A stretch of 64,000 bases of DNA, taken from NCBI RefSeq assembly GCF_001029285.1, contig NZ_LDZY01000001.1, forward strand, positions 186,001-250,000. The letters are read 5' to 3'. Below, in pieces: positions 25,085 to 33,912 of this stretch (position 1 is its first letter; every line of letters starts with the position of its first letter). The translations under genes were made by a program, and so were the position numbers. The notes under the pieces are model-generated. The model ran no database searches and was not told the DNA's origin. It was given only the letters and a program-made list of their open reading frames with translations. The stretch comes from Desulfosporosinus acididurans (GTDB lineage: Bacteria; Bacillota; Desulfitobacteriia; Desulfitobacteriales; Desulfitobacteriaceae).

Positions 25085-25984
25085 TTACCGTTGAACGTCC
25101 AGTTCAAGAAGTTCATGATAAAGTTCTTTACGTCTGTCCGCAAGGAAAAAGCTATCCTTCATTGAAACTCGGTCAAAACGTCGAATTCTATTAATTCGTT
25201 CTGCAGAAAGTGTCGAGATAAATATACGTTCTTCTAATACTTCTGTGTGAAGAATTACTTCACCTTTAGGACCGATAGTTAAAGTACCACCGCTGAACTC
25301 TTTGCCTTTACCGTTACTCCCGATCAAATTACAGGCACCCAGATAAACTGAATTATCGTAGGCTCTCGTGCCTAGATAACGCAGCCAGATCTCTTTTCGA
25401 TCCCCCGCTATGACAGGAGAAGCATGCGGAGCAAAAATGATCTCTGCGCCTTTCAAAGAATAGATAGCAGCCACCTCCGGAAAATGCCAATCCCAGCAGA
25501 TCCCAACTGCAAAAGTTGTTCCATGTGAGGAGAATACCGGAAATTGATTACCAGGGGTAAAGTAGTCCTGCTCACTTCTCCCTAAATGAACTTTGCGATA
25601 AACCATACCCTCTTTTCCCGGAGACAAAATAACATGTGAAATATAGGGCTTTTCAGCCCTATTATCATGCTCAACTAGACCAACCAGCAAGGTAATTCCC
25701 AAATCTTCTGCGCATTCTTTCAAACGGCTTGTTGCTGAACTACGAATTGTATCACCAAGCTCTGAGGCATGCTGCGGTGAATATCCGTCCAAAGCACATT
25801 CAGGAAAACACAAGAAGGAAATTTTCTTCTTACTTGCTACTTCAGCAAGATGTGTGATTCTCCTAAAATTAGCTTCTCTTTCGCCAATATGAGATTCCAT
25901 TTGAACTAAGCCTATTTGACAGTCATGTTGCATAGTTTCCCAGCACTTCCCACTCGTGACATTAGAATATAAAAAAACACTCAA
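25085..25984 (-). CDS. Nitrilase-superfamily carbon-nitrogen hydrolase
   Basis: Amidase of the nitrilase superfamily with the full catalytic triad: Glu in LCFPECALDGYS, Lys in VYRKVHLG, Cys in GICWDWHFPE. QIGLVQMESHIGEREANFRRI is the usual N-terminal strand and helix. Size is 299 residues from a TTG at 25984, or 282 from the ATG at 25933; neither has a strong binding site and the shorter form fits the family better. It lies 13 bp after the broken LysR gene on the same strand. Natural substrates of such enzymes include omega-amides and carbamoyl compounds; the sequence alone does not decide. Confidence 0.9.
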   Translation of the reverse strand: MSVFLYSNVTSGKCWETMQHDCQIGLVQMESHIGEREANFRRITHLAEVASKKKISFLCFPECALDGYSPQHASELGDTIRSSATSRLKECAEDLGITLLVGLVEHDNRAEKPYISHVILSPGKEGMVYRKVHLGRSEQDYFTPGNQFPVFSSHGTTFAVGICWDWHFPEVAAIYSLKGAEIIFAPHASPVIAGDRKEIWLRYLGTRAYDNSVYLGACNLIGSNGKGKEFSGGTLTIGPKGEVILHTEVLEERIFISTLSAERINRIRRFDRVSMKDSFFLADRRKELYHELLELDVQR

Positions 25985-25997
25985 ACTTGTTCTCTTA

Positions 25998-26952
25998 TTA
26001 TTCTATGCTGTCCAATTCATTATAATCTTTACTAAGGATTTCCGATAACAATCTGTGATCGTGAAGCAAATCAATTAATAGACGCTCATCTTTTGACTGT
26101 GTCGCCTGGGAATTTTGATGTGCATTTGTAAGAATACTTAAAGGCCGATAGACCGGAGCATCCTGAATTTTTAAGGACTTAAAAATCTTTTGATCACATT
26201 CCCGGCGTACAGTAAGGGACGAAATAATTGTTATTCCCAAACCTGCTGCAACGACTTCTTTGATTGCCTGAGTGCTTCCTAACTCCATACTAATATTTAA
26301 CTGTTCTGGTTCGAGGCCTCGCTCTTTAAGAGCCATTTCCATAACCTTACGTGTTCCTGAACCATCTTCACGCGTTACTAAGCGCTCATGCGGTAATTCC
26401 GCAAGAGTTATACTCTCTCTAGCCGCCCAGGGATGAAAATAAGGAAGTACGACAACTAATTCGTCTTCCCAAAACTTTTCGACGTTTAGATCCTTATGGC
26501 GAGGTACAGGCCCTTCGATTAAACCAATATGAATCTTTTTCTCCAGAACATCCTGCGATATAGAATCAGTATTCGCGATTTTCGCCTTAAAATCAACGTC
26601 AGGATGATTTCTATAATAAATAGGCCAAAATATTAGGTAGAATATACTCTCCTATTGTCAGCGTTGCCCCTAAATAAATAAGACCTCTCCGTCCTTTTGA
26701 CAAGGCACTAATCTGTTCTTTGGCATTCATAAGAATATCGAGAACACTTCGAACATGAGTATAAAATATTTCCCCCTCTTTTGTCAGCGTTACTCCTTTA
26801 TTCGTTCTATCGAAAAAACGAGCACCGTATTGATTCTCTAAGTTCTGAATCTGCAAACTAATACTAGGTTGGCTCATATGGAGTTTTTTCGCAGAGAGCG
26901 TAATGTTTTTAGTTTCTGCCACTTCTTTAAAAACAAGAAAGTGTTGTTCCAT
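25998..26952 (-). pseudogene. LysR family transcriptional regulator, frameshifted
   Basis: Two adjacent frames form one LysR-type regulator. The N-terminal piece starts at ATG 26952 after AGGAGGGAG and holds the winged HTH (FKEVAETKNITLSAKKLHMSQPSISLQIQNLENQYGARFFDR) up to NILAY. It then shifts frame near 26612-26620 and stops. In the next frame the reading continues as YRNHPDVDFKAKI, then the substrate-binding domain (KIHIGLIEGP, HERLVTREDGSGTRK, AAGLGITIISSLTVRREC). The whole span is 955 bases, one more than a multiple of three, so a single inserted base explains it. Removing one base gives about 317 residues, a normal LysR of the CysB/CbbR look. It could be a real loss, a sequencing error or, less likely, programmed frameshifting. 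Confidence 0.85.
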
Positions 26953-27274
26953 GATGGTAAATCTCCCTCCTAGATTTATATCCATAAAATATTTTGCCAA
27001 TTGCTTTGGTTAGCGTCAGTCATAAAAAAATTAGGTTTGGTATCGTATATATTTATAATACCATTAGCAGAAAGATTATTCCAGATGAGCAAACGTTCTT
27101 TTTCTTAAATAATAGAAATTTAAGAACTCCGCATTAAATTATGGTCTTGCGGAGTTCTTTTTCATCATACCCGAGATTAAATCAATCAGGTGATAATGAT
27201 TAATATTGCCTGCCAAAATGATTTATCCAGGTTCGAACATATATAATATAATATCATAATCTTAGAAATTATAT
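26953..27274. other. Intergenic region between dsrN and the LysR gene
   Basis: AT-rich stretch of about 320 bases. It holds the hairpin at 27122-27162 and presumably the LysR promoter near 27000-27080 on the minus strand. I saw no gene in it. Confidence 0.5.
27122..27162. terminator. Terminator at the end of the dsr operon
   Basis: AAGAACTCCGCA (27122-27133) / TGCGGAGTTCTT (27148-27159), a perfect 12-bp stem with T-rich DNA on both sides. It lies downstream of dsrN on the minus strand. Confidence 0.8.
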
Positions 27275-28771
27275 TTAATTTTGGCCGGCAGCTTTCTCAA
27301 GCAACAGCCATTTTCTTCGTTTATTATGCTTATATTGTATAGCGAGATCGACCATACGTTCAGCCCAAACTGGGCATCCCACAGCATGAAGATGATTATA
27401 AGAAGCAAATACGTTCTTATAATAAATCCCATCATGCTGTCCGTCAATTCCATGTCCACGTTTAACTTCAAAACCGAATTTTACTTCAGAAGATAAATTA
27501 ATGATACGAGAATTATGAAATTCGTGTCCTTTAACTTCTATATCATCATCAAACCAAGGTTGCCCCTGGTTAACTTTCATCAGTGTATACCCATGCCCTT
27601 GGGGTTTTCGTTCCATTTGAGTATCAAAGGGGAGCAATCCCACCATATTATAACTATTATTCGAAATAGATATGGATCGACCTAAAAACATTAATCCCCC
27701 ACATTCAGCGTAGATTGGGAGACCTTTTTCGGCATAGAATTTAATATCTTCCCGGATTGATTTGTTCTTTTCAAGTTCGGCAGCGAAAATCTCCGGAAAG
27801 CCTCCCCCAATATATAAACCATCGAGGTCATCAGGAAGTTTACTATCACTTAGCGCTTTAATTGGAATAAGATTAGCACCAAGTCGTTGTAAGGCCTCGA
27901 TATTTTCAGGATAATAAAAACTAAAAGCTGCATCCTTAATTATTCCAATATTAGGCGAACTATTCTTTGTTTTCAGATTATCATCTGAATTAATTAGAGT
28001 TTTCCCCTGGATATTGGGAACTTCCGGGGCAGTTCGGGCTAACTCTAACACAAGTTCCAAATTAACATGCTTAGAAATAATCTCTGCAAAATAATCCAAT
28101 AATTGATTTGTTTCATTGAATTCATCACTCGTGACTAAGCCAAGGTGGCGATCAGGAATGGTTAAATTAAGATCTTTAGGAATTGCCCCAACGACAGGAA
28201 TCTTGCAAAATTCCTCGATAGACTCACGTGCAACTTTCTCATGCCGATTACGAGCTACTTTGTTAAGAACAACACCAAGTATTTGTACTTCCGGGTCAAA
28301 ATGCTGATACCCCATGACCATTGCTGCAATGCTTCGAGTCATACGGGTCGCATCAACAACCAAAAGTACTGGTGTTCGTGTTATCTTAGCTATTTCAGCT
28401 GTTGAACTGCTTCCTCGCAGGTCAGATCCATCATATAATCCCATAGCTCCTTCAATAATTGTAACATCTTTGTCGCTTGAATGATTATAAACGGACTCAC
28501 AAAGTTCTTGATGTGTCATAAAATAAGCATCTAAATTGCGGCTTGTTGTACGAGCAGCTACAGTATGCCAACTGGTATCAATATAATCAGGGCCCTTTTT
28601 AAAAGGTTGAACCCTAACACCCTGCCGCACAAAAGCCCTTAATAATCCTAAGGTAAAGGTGGTTTTGCCACTTCTACCTTGAGGTGCTCCAATGACGATG
28701 CGTGGGACGCTTAGGTTACTTTGATCAAGATTCACAGTCATATTTTCTGATATAGGCAACACATCATCCAC
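27275..28771 (-). CDS. dsrN: Cobyrinate a,c-diamide synthase-like glutamine amidotransferase (DsrN)
   Basis: CbiA/CobB-family enzyme. The N-terminal P-loop synthetase domain (GAPQGRSGKTTFTLGLLRAF, TIIEGAMGLYDGSD) activates a carboxylate, and the C-terminal class I glutamine amidotransferase domain (GLYIGGGFPEIFAAEL, YAECGGLMFLG with the nucleophile Cys, and GHEFHNS) supplies ammonia. Located directly after dsrABD, this is DsrN, thought to amidate sirohaem to the sirohaem amide of DsrAB rather than to make cobalamin. It has about 498 residues. The start is uncertain: GTG at 28771 is only just after AAAGG; GTG at 28762 has better spacing. Confidence 0.88.
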   Translation of the reverse strand: MDDVLPISENMTVNLDQSNLSVPRIVIGAPQGRSGKTTFTLGLLRAFVRQGVRVQPFKKGPDYIDTSWHTVAARTTSRNLDAYFMTHQELCESVYNHSSDKDVTIIEGAMGLYDGSDLRGSSSTAEIAKITRTPVLLVVDATRMTRSIAAMVMGYQHFDPEVQILGVVLNKVARNRHEKVARESIEEFCKIPVVGAIPKDLNLTIPDRHLGLVTSDEFNETNQLLDYFAEIISKHVNLELVLELARTAPEVPNIQGKTLINSDDNLKTKNSSPNIGIIKDAAFSFYYPENIEALQRLGANLIPIKALSDSKLPDDLDGLYIGGGFPEIFAAELEKNKSIREDIKFYAEKGLPIYAECGGLMFLGRSISISNNSYNMVGLLPFDTQMERKPQGHGYTLMKVNQGQPWFDDDIEVKGHEFHNSRIINLSSEVKFGFEVKRGHGIDGQHDGIYYKNVFASYNHLHAVGCPVWAERMVDLAIQYKHNKRRKWLLLEKAAGQN

Positions 28772-28942
28772 ACCTTTCTTGGAGCTTTTGCTTTTGACTT
28801 ACGCACCTCATAACAAAATTGACCACCCAACTTCCGATCCCGGGTAATGCTTGATCGAATAATCAGCAGAAACAGGATCAGAGAAGTCGGGATGGTCAAC
28901 GATTTAAAACTGATGATTAAGAGTGATCGCGTCGATCAATAA

Positions 28943-29167
28943 TTATGAATTTGGTGTTTTTACTTTACCTTTTAGGCAAATATAAGTTGTCGTAATATAG
29001 AGGTATTCAACAAGGTCCTCAGCAGTAAGTTCTTTTACGGCATCATCAACATCGCTTTTCTTCTCGCCGATGGCAACCGCAACGTCTCTACTTTTAGCTT
29101 TTTCAACCTTAGCCAAGTACTCAAGAACTTTCTTCTTGACTTCTGGGTTCGCTGGTCCTCTACCCAT
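28943..29167 (-). CDS. dsrD: DsrD, small winged-helix protein of the sulfite reductase operon
   Basis: 74-residue winged-helix protein (VKKKVLEYLAKVEKAKSRDVAVAIGEKKSDVDDAVKELTAEDLVEYLY) that always follows dsrAB in sulfate reducers. It was long taken for a DNA-binding protein and has since been reported as an activator of DsrAB that raises its turnover. The ATG is preceded by AGGGGGTATAGACAA, spaced 26 bp from dsrB. The length and position are standard. It supports the reading that DsrAB works in the reductive direction, since oxidative sulfur oxidisers generally lack dsrD. Confidence 0.95.
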   Translation of the reverse strand: MGRGPANPEVKKKVLEYLAKVEKAKSRDVAVAIGEKKSDVDDAVKELTAEDLVEYLYITTTYICLKGKVKTPNS

Positions 29168-29192
29168 TTGTCTATACCCCCTAAATTTTTAA

Positions 29193-30251
29193 TTAGTATT
29201 TAAATCCAGCAGCCGTACGGAAAGTCTCCCGTGCAAAGATATAATCGTCAATAAGCATTTCAGAGAACGGCAATCCACTTAGGCTAAAGAATTTTTCCCA
29301 GCCAATACGCTCAATCCATTCACCAAGACGCTCACCTTTGTGTGCATTGGCAATCCAGAGTTCAATAATACTGCGGATAGCTTCTGTAACTTCAGGCCAA
29401 CGCGGCGGATTGTTCGGCAGGAACGGAATTACCATGCGAGAAAAGCTCGGTGCAGTACGGGCATTGGAAACTTTACCACCGATGAGAATAGCAATACCGT
29501 CATTTCTCGGATCATAAATTTCCATAGCCGGAGACATGGTGTAGCAGTTTCCGCAGTACATGCATTTATCTTCATTTACGACAACGCTCTTGTTCTTCGG
29601 ATCTGGACGAATAGCACCAGTCGGGCAGCTTGCTACCAGCGTCGGGATTTCAGTTGTTTTACGGAGTTTTTCATGATCAATACGAGGAGGAGTACGGTGA
29701 ACACCAACAATTCCGATGTCACTGCAGTGTGTTGATCCACACATATTTAAGCAGCAGGCTAAGCCCATTTTTAATTTAGCCGGGAGCTTCATGGATTCAA
29801 AATACTCATATAAGTCATCCATAACAGCCTTAACGACGCCTGAAGCATCTGTTGCAGGTGTATGGCAGTGAACCCAGCCTTGAGTGTGGATGATGTTACT
29901 AATGGATGCACCTGTTCCGCCAACAGCATAACCTTGAGCTGATAATGTCTCAAGAAGTTCTTTAAGTTTAGCTTCATCAGACACTAAGAATTCTACGTTG
30001 TTACGTGTTGTGAAACGCAGATGTCCATCGCAATATTGGTCAGCAAGGTTGCAAATATCACGAATGAAATCAATACTTACTAAACGAGGAGAACCTACAC
30101 GCACACTATAAAGAGCTGCACCGCTCTCAGCAACGTGTTTGAGTACACCCGGTTGTGGGATCTCATGATATTGCCATTTGCCATAGTTTTCCTTAATTAT
30201 TGGAGGAAGCATCTCCTTATAATTAGGAGGTCCTTGGTCTAATTTTGCCAT
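29193..30251 (-). CDS. dsrB: Dissimilatory sulfite reductase beta subunit
   Basis: Beta subunit of the DsrAB sulfite reductase, which with DsrC takes sulfite towards sulfide in the cytoplasm. The sirohaem/4Fe-4S cysteines are in [18 protein letters not shown], and a ferredoxin insert follows with [33 protein letters not shown]. In DsrB the haem is catalytic. At 352 residues it is of normal length. The ATG follows an AGAGGTGG site. It is 33 bp after dsrA and 26 bp before dsrD. The clear DsrB signature and its place in the operon make the call firm. Confidence 0.98.
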   Translation of the reverse strand: MAKLDQGPPNYKEMLPPIIKENYGKWQYHEIPQPGVLKHVAESGAALYSVRVGSPRLVSIDFIRDICNLADQYCDGHLRFTTRNNVEFLVSDEAKLKELLETLSAQGYAVGGTGASISNIIHTQGWVHCHTPATDASGVVKAVMDDLYEYFESMKLPAKLKMGLACCLNMCGSTHCSDIGIVGVHRTPPRIDHEKLRKTTEIPTLVASCPTGAIRPDPKNKSVVVNEDKCMYCGNCYTMSPAMEIYDPRNDGIAILIGGKVSNARTAPSFSRMVIPFLPNNPPRWPEVTEAIRSIIELWIANAHKGERLGEWIERIGWEKFFSLSGLPFSEMLIDDYIFARETFRTAAGFKY

Positions 30252-30284
30252 GATTATCCACCTCTCGTTAAACTATCTATTTTA

Positions 30285-31508
30285 TTAGAGTTTCGAACCA
30301 TCAAGAGCAGTACCTGACTTGTCAAGGTCATCTTGCTGCCAGAATACATATGGGTTAGCACGCGGACGGAAGACTTGCTGTGGTACAGCAGGAATTTCAC
30401 ATTCACGGAGGAATTTACCCATTCCTACGCGATAAATTAATTCTCCAAGACGCTCACGAGACTTACCGTTCTCATCCCACCAATCCCAAATGCGTCTTAC
30501 GAGATCTTTAAATTCTTCAAAGTCGCTTTCCACTTCCATCTTCATGAAAGGTACAACCACTGAAGACATAAACGCTGATTGAACGATTGTTGATTTACCA
30601 CCGATCAAAATGGAAGCGCCTTTTTCTTTACCAGCTTTAATTGCTTTAGGCATCATGTTGATGCAGTGCATACAACGCGTGCAATCTTCAGCAACTACGG
30701 AAAGCTCTTGAGCTTGGCTATTATAAGTCAGGCACTTAGTCGGACATTTGTCACAAACCAGACCTTGAATATCAAAGTTCTTCGCTGCATATTCTTTAAC
30801 AGCTGCTTGATCAAATTGGATGGAATCACGCCAAGTACCAATGACTGAGATATCTGAACGGGCAATTGCACCAGTGCAGTCGTTAGCACAGCCTGAGAAC
30901 TTAATTTTGCTCTTATAAGGCCACATTGGACGATGAAGCTCATCCATAAATTCATTGGTAATGTTATAGCATGCTTCAAGAGTATCGTAGCAGGCAAACT
31001 CACAACGGCCAGGTCCTACGCAGCAGTTGGTTGTTCTAAGGCAGGATCCAGATCCGCCCAAGTCAAAACCAGCTTCGCTATACTCATCAAAGATAGGTTG
31101 GATATCCTCTGTTTTACAGCCTAGCAAAATGACGTCCCCAGTAGAGCCATGCATGTTTGTTAAGCGGCTGCCGTATTTCTCCCAAATATCACAAATTGTG
31201 CGAAGTGTTTTCGTGTTGTAGAAGAATCCTGATGGTTGATTGATACGGACTGTATGGAATTCAGCAACATTTGGATAGGTTTCAGGCTCATCAACATAAC
31301 GACCGATAACTCCACCGCCGTAACCTCTAACCCCAACAATTCCACCATGTTTCCAGTGTCCTCTGTGCTCAACATAAGATCTCTCCAAAACTTGGAGCAA
31401 CTCGCCGGCAGATTCACTCTTAACTGCAGCGCGTTTCATTTCCGTCACAAAACTGGGCCATTTTCCTTTTTCCAGTTCGTCCAGTAGCGGCGTTTTCTTT
31501 TCCGTCAT
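30285..31508 (-). CDS. dsrA: Dissimilatory sulfite reductase alpha subunit
   Basis: Alpha subunit of DsrAB. It has the sirohaem and cluster cysteines in LGGSGSCLRTTNCCVGPGRCEFACYDTL and KFSGCANDCTGAIARSD, and the inserted ferredoxin domain in CDKCPTKCLTYN and CTRCMHCINMMPKAI. The length of 407 residues is normal for DsrA. The ATG follows GATGGAGGGTGTGC. It is translated right after a small ferredoxin gene (33 bp gap), an arrangement I consider typical of Gram-positive sulfate reducers. The closest relatives would be expected in Desulfosporosinus/Desulfitobacterium. Confidence 0.98.
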   Translation of the reverse strand: MTEKKTPLLDELEKGKWPSFVTEMKRAAVKSESAGELLQVLERSYVEHRGHWKHGGIVGVRGYGGGVIGRYVDEPETYPNVAEFHTVRINQPSGFFYNTKTLRTICDIWEKYGSRLTNMHGSTGDVILLGCKTEDIQPIFDEYSEAGFDLGGSGSCLRTTNCCVGPGRCEFACYDTLEACYNITNEFMDELHRPMWPYKSKIKFSGCANDCTGAIARSDISVIGTWRDSIQFDQAAVKEYAAKNFDIQGLVCDKCPTKCLTYNSQAQELSVVAEDCTRCMHCINMMPKAIKAGKEKGASILIGGKSTIVQSAFMSSVVVPFMKMEVESDFEEFKDLVRRIWDWWDENGKSRERLGELIYRVGMGKFLRECEIPAVPQQVFRPRANPYVFWQQDDLDKSGTALDGSKL

Positions 31509-31541
31509 TGCACACCCTCCATCTATTATTTTATGGGGTTT

Positions 31542-31730
31542 CTACATTTCAGTAATAGTGACTGCACCAGTCGGGCAAACAGAAATACAGCTTTCACAAC
31601 CCATACATTCTGATTCGTCGCCGATTACATGTGCTTTGTCATCACTAAAGCCAAGCAGGTGAGCTGGGCATCCTTCAGTACATGAGTTGCAGCCAGAGCA
31701 CTGATCCTCGTCAATTGATACGATAAACAC
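31542..31730 (-). CDS. 2[4Fe-4S] ferredoxin upstream of dsrA
   Basis: 62-residue ferredoxin with two CxxCxxCxxxC(P) motifs: CSGCNSCTEGCP and CMGCESCISVCP, as in clostridial ferredoxins. The start is a GTG at 31730 with an excellent AAGGAGGTG site. It is the first gene of the ferredoxin-dsrA-dsrB-dsrD-dsrN transcript, so it is a candidate electron carrier to or from DsrAB or DsrMK. Some acidic residues around the second cluster suggest a low-potential ferredoxin. Its partner has not been shown. Confidence 0.93.
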   Translation of the reverse strand: MFIVSIDEDQCSGCNSCTEGCPAHLLGFSDDKAHVIGDESECMGCESCISVCPTGAVTITEM

Positions 31731-31857
31731 TAATTACACCTCCTTAACCTTAAAAGAGAAGTATTAAAAAATGAACATTGTGAGAAATTAGGAGAAAATC
31801 TTCTTGTGTAAATTAACACTAGTTCATATTCTTAATTTAACACCTTGTATTCTCTAC

Positions 31858-31888
31858 GTACAATATATAATTACGATTGTACAATATA
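31858..31888. repeat. Twin 10-base direct repeat upstream of dsr operon
   Basis: GTACAATATA occurs at 31858-31867 and again at 31879-31888, exactly 21 bp (two helical turns) apart. The second copy lies in the palindrome TTGTACAA. The spacing suits a dimeric or tandem regulator on one DNA face. Located 130-160 bp before the ferredoxin start. Confidence 0.5.
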
Positions 31889-32118
31889 CAAAACTAATTA
31901 TTATATTTATCGTTCAAATTTAACCCTTAATTACATTTTGGTTTAGTCTTAAACTTCTATAGTTCTTGATTTTAGAGTCTACCTTGAAGATGCTGCTCAC
32001 CAAAAATAATTGCTAATATTGTTTATATCGTGAGTACAAAGGGCATTAGATAATGCTTTTGAGGGAAATTTATCCAGTTTAAGATCCTCACTTCTATAAG
32101 TGGGGGTGGTTCTCGAAT

Positions 32119-32146
32119 AATTACAAGAACACATGTTCTTGTAATT
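32119..32146. repeat. 28-base palindrome between dsrK and the dsr operon
   Basis: AATTACAAGAAC (32119-32130) / GTTCTTGTAATT (32135-32146) with a 4-base centre: a perfect 12-bp inverted repeat. It could be an operator for the dsr operon or a second hairpin of the dsrMK 3' end. No T-run follows. Confidence 0.7.
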
Positions 32147-32204
32147 TGCACAAATACGTACTAGTCGATATCAAAGTAAACTTTTCTTTGTATCTGCATT
32201 GATA

Positions 32205-32233
32205 TGGACCATTTCAGATACTGAAATGGTCCA
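32205..32233 (-). terminator. Hairpin downstream of dsrK
   Basis: TGGACCATTTCAG (32205-32217) / CTGAAATGGTCCA (32221-32233): a perfect 13-bp stem with a 3-base loop, 24 bases after the dsrK stop codon. No T-run is present, so the stem may act as a 3' stabiliser or weak terminator. Confidence 0.7.
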
Positions 32234-32256
32234 TTAACAAATTCTATCACTCTAAA

Positions 32257-33870
32257 CTATTCCAAGAATTCAAAGAAAGGCTTTTTCATGCTTACGAGGG
32301 CGTTAACCATAAGTTCAACGAGTCCGCCATATTGAAGGTTAAACTTCTCTGTAGCTTCATAATGCTCCAGAATTGCCCGCATAGCTCCCTTACAGTTCGA
32401 ACAAGGGGCACAGATATATTTAACCTGAGAGGCATCTTCCATTTTACCTTGAAAGGCGCCCAGAATTTGGTTGAACTTCATCCGGGAAGCAACGTTATCT
32501 CTAAATGACGGGAAGTTTTGGGAATTCATAATAGCAAAGCCACTGCCACCACCACAGCAATAGTTATCAACACCATGGGGTGTCATTTCTCTAAACTGAG
32601 GGCATATTTCCCTTAAGACATTTCTCTGTGGCTCAACAATTCCCATCTGACGAACAACATTACACGGATCATGGAGAGTCACCGGGAAATTATTACGGCT
32701 GGGATCCATTTTTAAACGCTTACTCTGTACTAAATCCCAGAGAAGAGGCAAGCAGCTTTCGACATTAACTTTGGTATCGCCATAAGCCATACGATCACCT
32801 GCAACAATAGATGCCTTATGTGCATGGCCGCATTCACCGACAATAATACGATTAACGCCGAGTTCCTTGGCAGCTTTCATCTGTGCTAAAGCAATCTTCT
32901 TAGCTTGAACGTCATCATACCACAATCCGTAGTTAACACTATCATAACCCATCATTTCACTGCTTAGTGTCCAATTAAGTCCTGCTTCGTTCATTAAAAT
33001 TGCAAAGGCAACTGGATTTTCCGGCCAGGCAATGAATTCACCTGCATTATGCAAAACGAGTATATCTGCACCTTTTTTGTCAATAGGGAACTTCAATTTG
33101 ATGCCAAACTTCTCTTCTGTATCCTCTTCCAGAAATTCCAGGGTATCCAAGAAAGCGGGTTTAGTTAAACCGGTTGAGGAACCCGTTTTGAGTTGCAGCA
33201 TAGTTCCTTTATTATGCAGAGGTGTCGGAGCAATTCCGATTTCCTGACTAAAGATTTTACGAATTTCTTTTGAGAGAATTGAATTATCTAAGCCCAACGG
33301 GCAAGTTTGTGCACATCGCCGGCAGAGATTACAACGGTAAGCCAACTCGCCTAAACGAGCAATTGTTTCCCAATTGACATCAATGTCTGCTCCGACAAAG
33401 CCGCCTAATAGTTTACCACTCTTCGTAAAATACTTTTTCACAATTTTGCGCAGGACTTCCGAGCGAAAAATTGGACGATACAGTTCATTGTCTCCAGCTG
33501 CTTTATAGATATGGCAAGCTTCAGAACAGGTGTTGCACTTGGCACAATATTCAAAAGACAATAATAAAGGTTCCAATATTCCATTATTGGCATCCGAGAA
33601 AATTTTCTCTAAGCCACTGAGAAACTTACGGACAAATTCGTCTTCTTCTTCTTTAGTTTGAGGACGAGTCAAAGTATCAAGCGCAATAAAACCATCTAAA
33701 GAAGCACAGTATTTTTCTCTCCACGCAGGCTTGGGCTCGGTAATGGGGGGCTGCATACCAGGTTTATCATAGGGAGGCAATAATGGCATTAGATTATAGG
33801 TTTCGAGTTTAATCAACTGTTCATCCTGACGCCCCAAATCCTTCGGGCGCAAATCTTTTTGATCTAACAT
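32257..33870 (-). CDS. dsrK: DsrK, heterodisulfide reductase-like subunit of DsrMK
   Basis: Catalytic cytoplasmic subunit of the DsrMK membrane complex, homologous to HdrD, which is thought to reduce the DsrC trisulfide. It has two 4Fe-4S binding motifs (CAKCNTCSEACHIY and CNLCRRCAQTCP) and two CCG-type domains (HDPCNVVRQMGI, NYCCGGGSGFAIMN, then CAPCSNCKGA) that hold the special noncubane cluster. It has 537 residues. It is 42 bp downstream of dsrM on the same strand. dsrJ, dsrO and dsrP are not adjacent, as expected for Gram-positive sulfate reducers that use only DsrMK. Confidence 0.95.
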   Translation of the reverse strand: MLDQKDLRPKDLGRQDEQLIKLETYNLMPLLPPYDKPGMQPPITEPKPAWREKYCASLDGFIALDTLTRPQTKEEEDEFVRKFLSGLEKIFSDANNGILEPLLLSFEYCAKCNTCSEACHIYKAAGDNELYRPIFRSEVLRKIVKKYFTKSGKLLGGFVGADIDVNWETIARLGELAYRCNLCRRCAQTCPLGLDNSILSKEIRKIFSQEIGIAPTPLHNKGTMLQLKTGSSTGLTKPAFLDTLEFLEEDTEEKFGIKLKFPIDKKGADILVLHNAGEFIAWPENPVAFAILMNEAGLNWTLSSEMMGYDSVNYGLWYDDVQAKKIALAQMKAAKELGVNRIIVGECGHAHKASIVAGDRMAYGDTKVNVESCLPLLWDLVQSKRLKMDPSRNNFPVTLHDPCNVVRQMGIVEPQRNVLREICPQFREMTPHGVDNYCCGGGSGFAIMNSQNFPSFRDNVASRMKFNQILGAFQGKMEDASQVKYICAPCSNCKGAMRAILEHYEATEKFNLQYGGLVELMVNALVSMKKPFFEFLE

Positions 33871-33912
33871 TTAGTTCTCCTCTTTCCAAAAAGTTCACTT
33901 AGGAATTTCATG

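Larger units (their letters stand above)
31731..32256. other. Large intergenic region upstream of the dsr operon
   Basis: About 525 bases between dsrK and the ferredoxin. It has no convincing ORF. It holds a hairpin after dsrK (32205-32233), a 28-base palindrome (32119-32146) and twin TTGTACAA-like repeats (31858-31888) described separately. The ferredoxin-dsrAB promoter must lie here on the minus strand; I could not fix it. Confidence 0.6.

Noticed and set aside
25998-26342. 114-residue protein as a gene of its own
   Set aside because: It is only the C-terminal part of a LysR protein; codons upstream in the same frame continue the domain.
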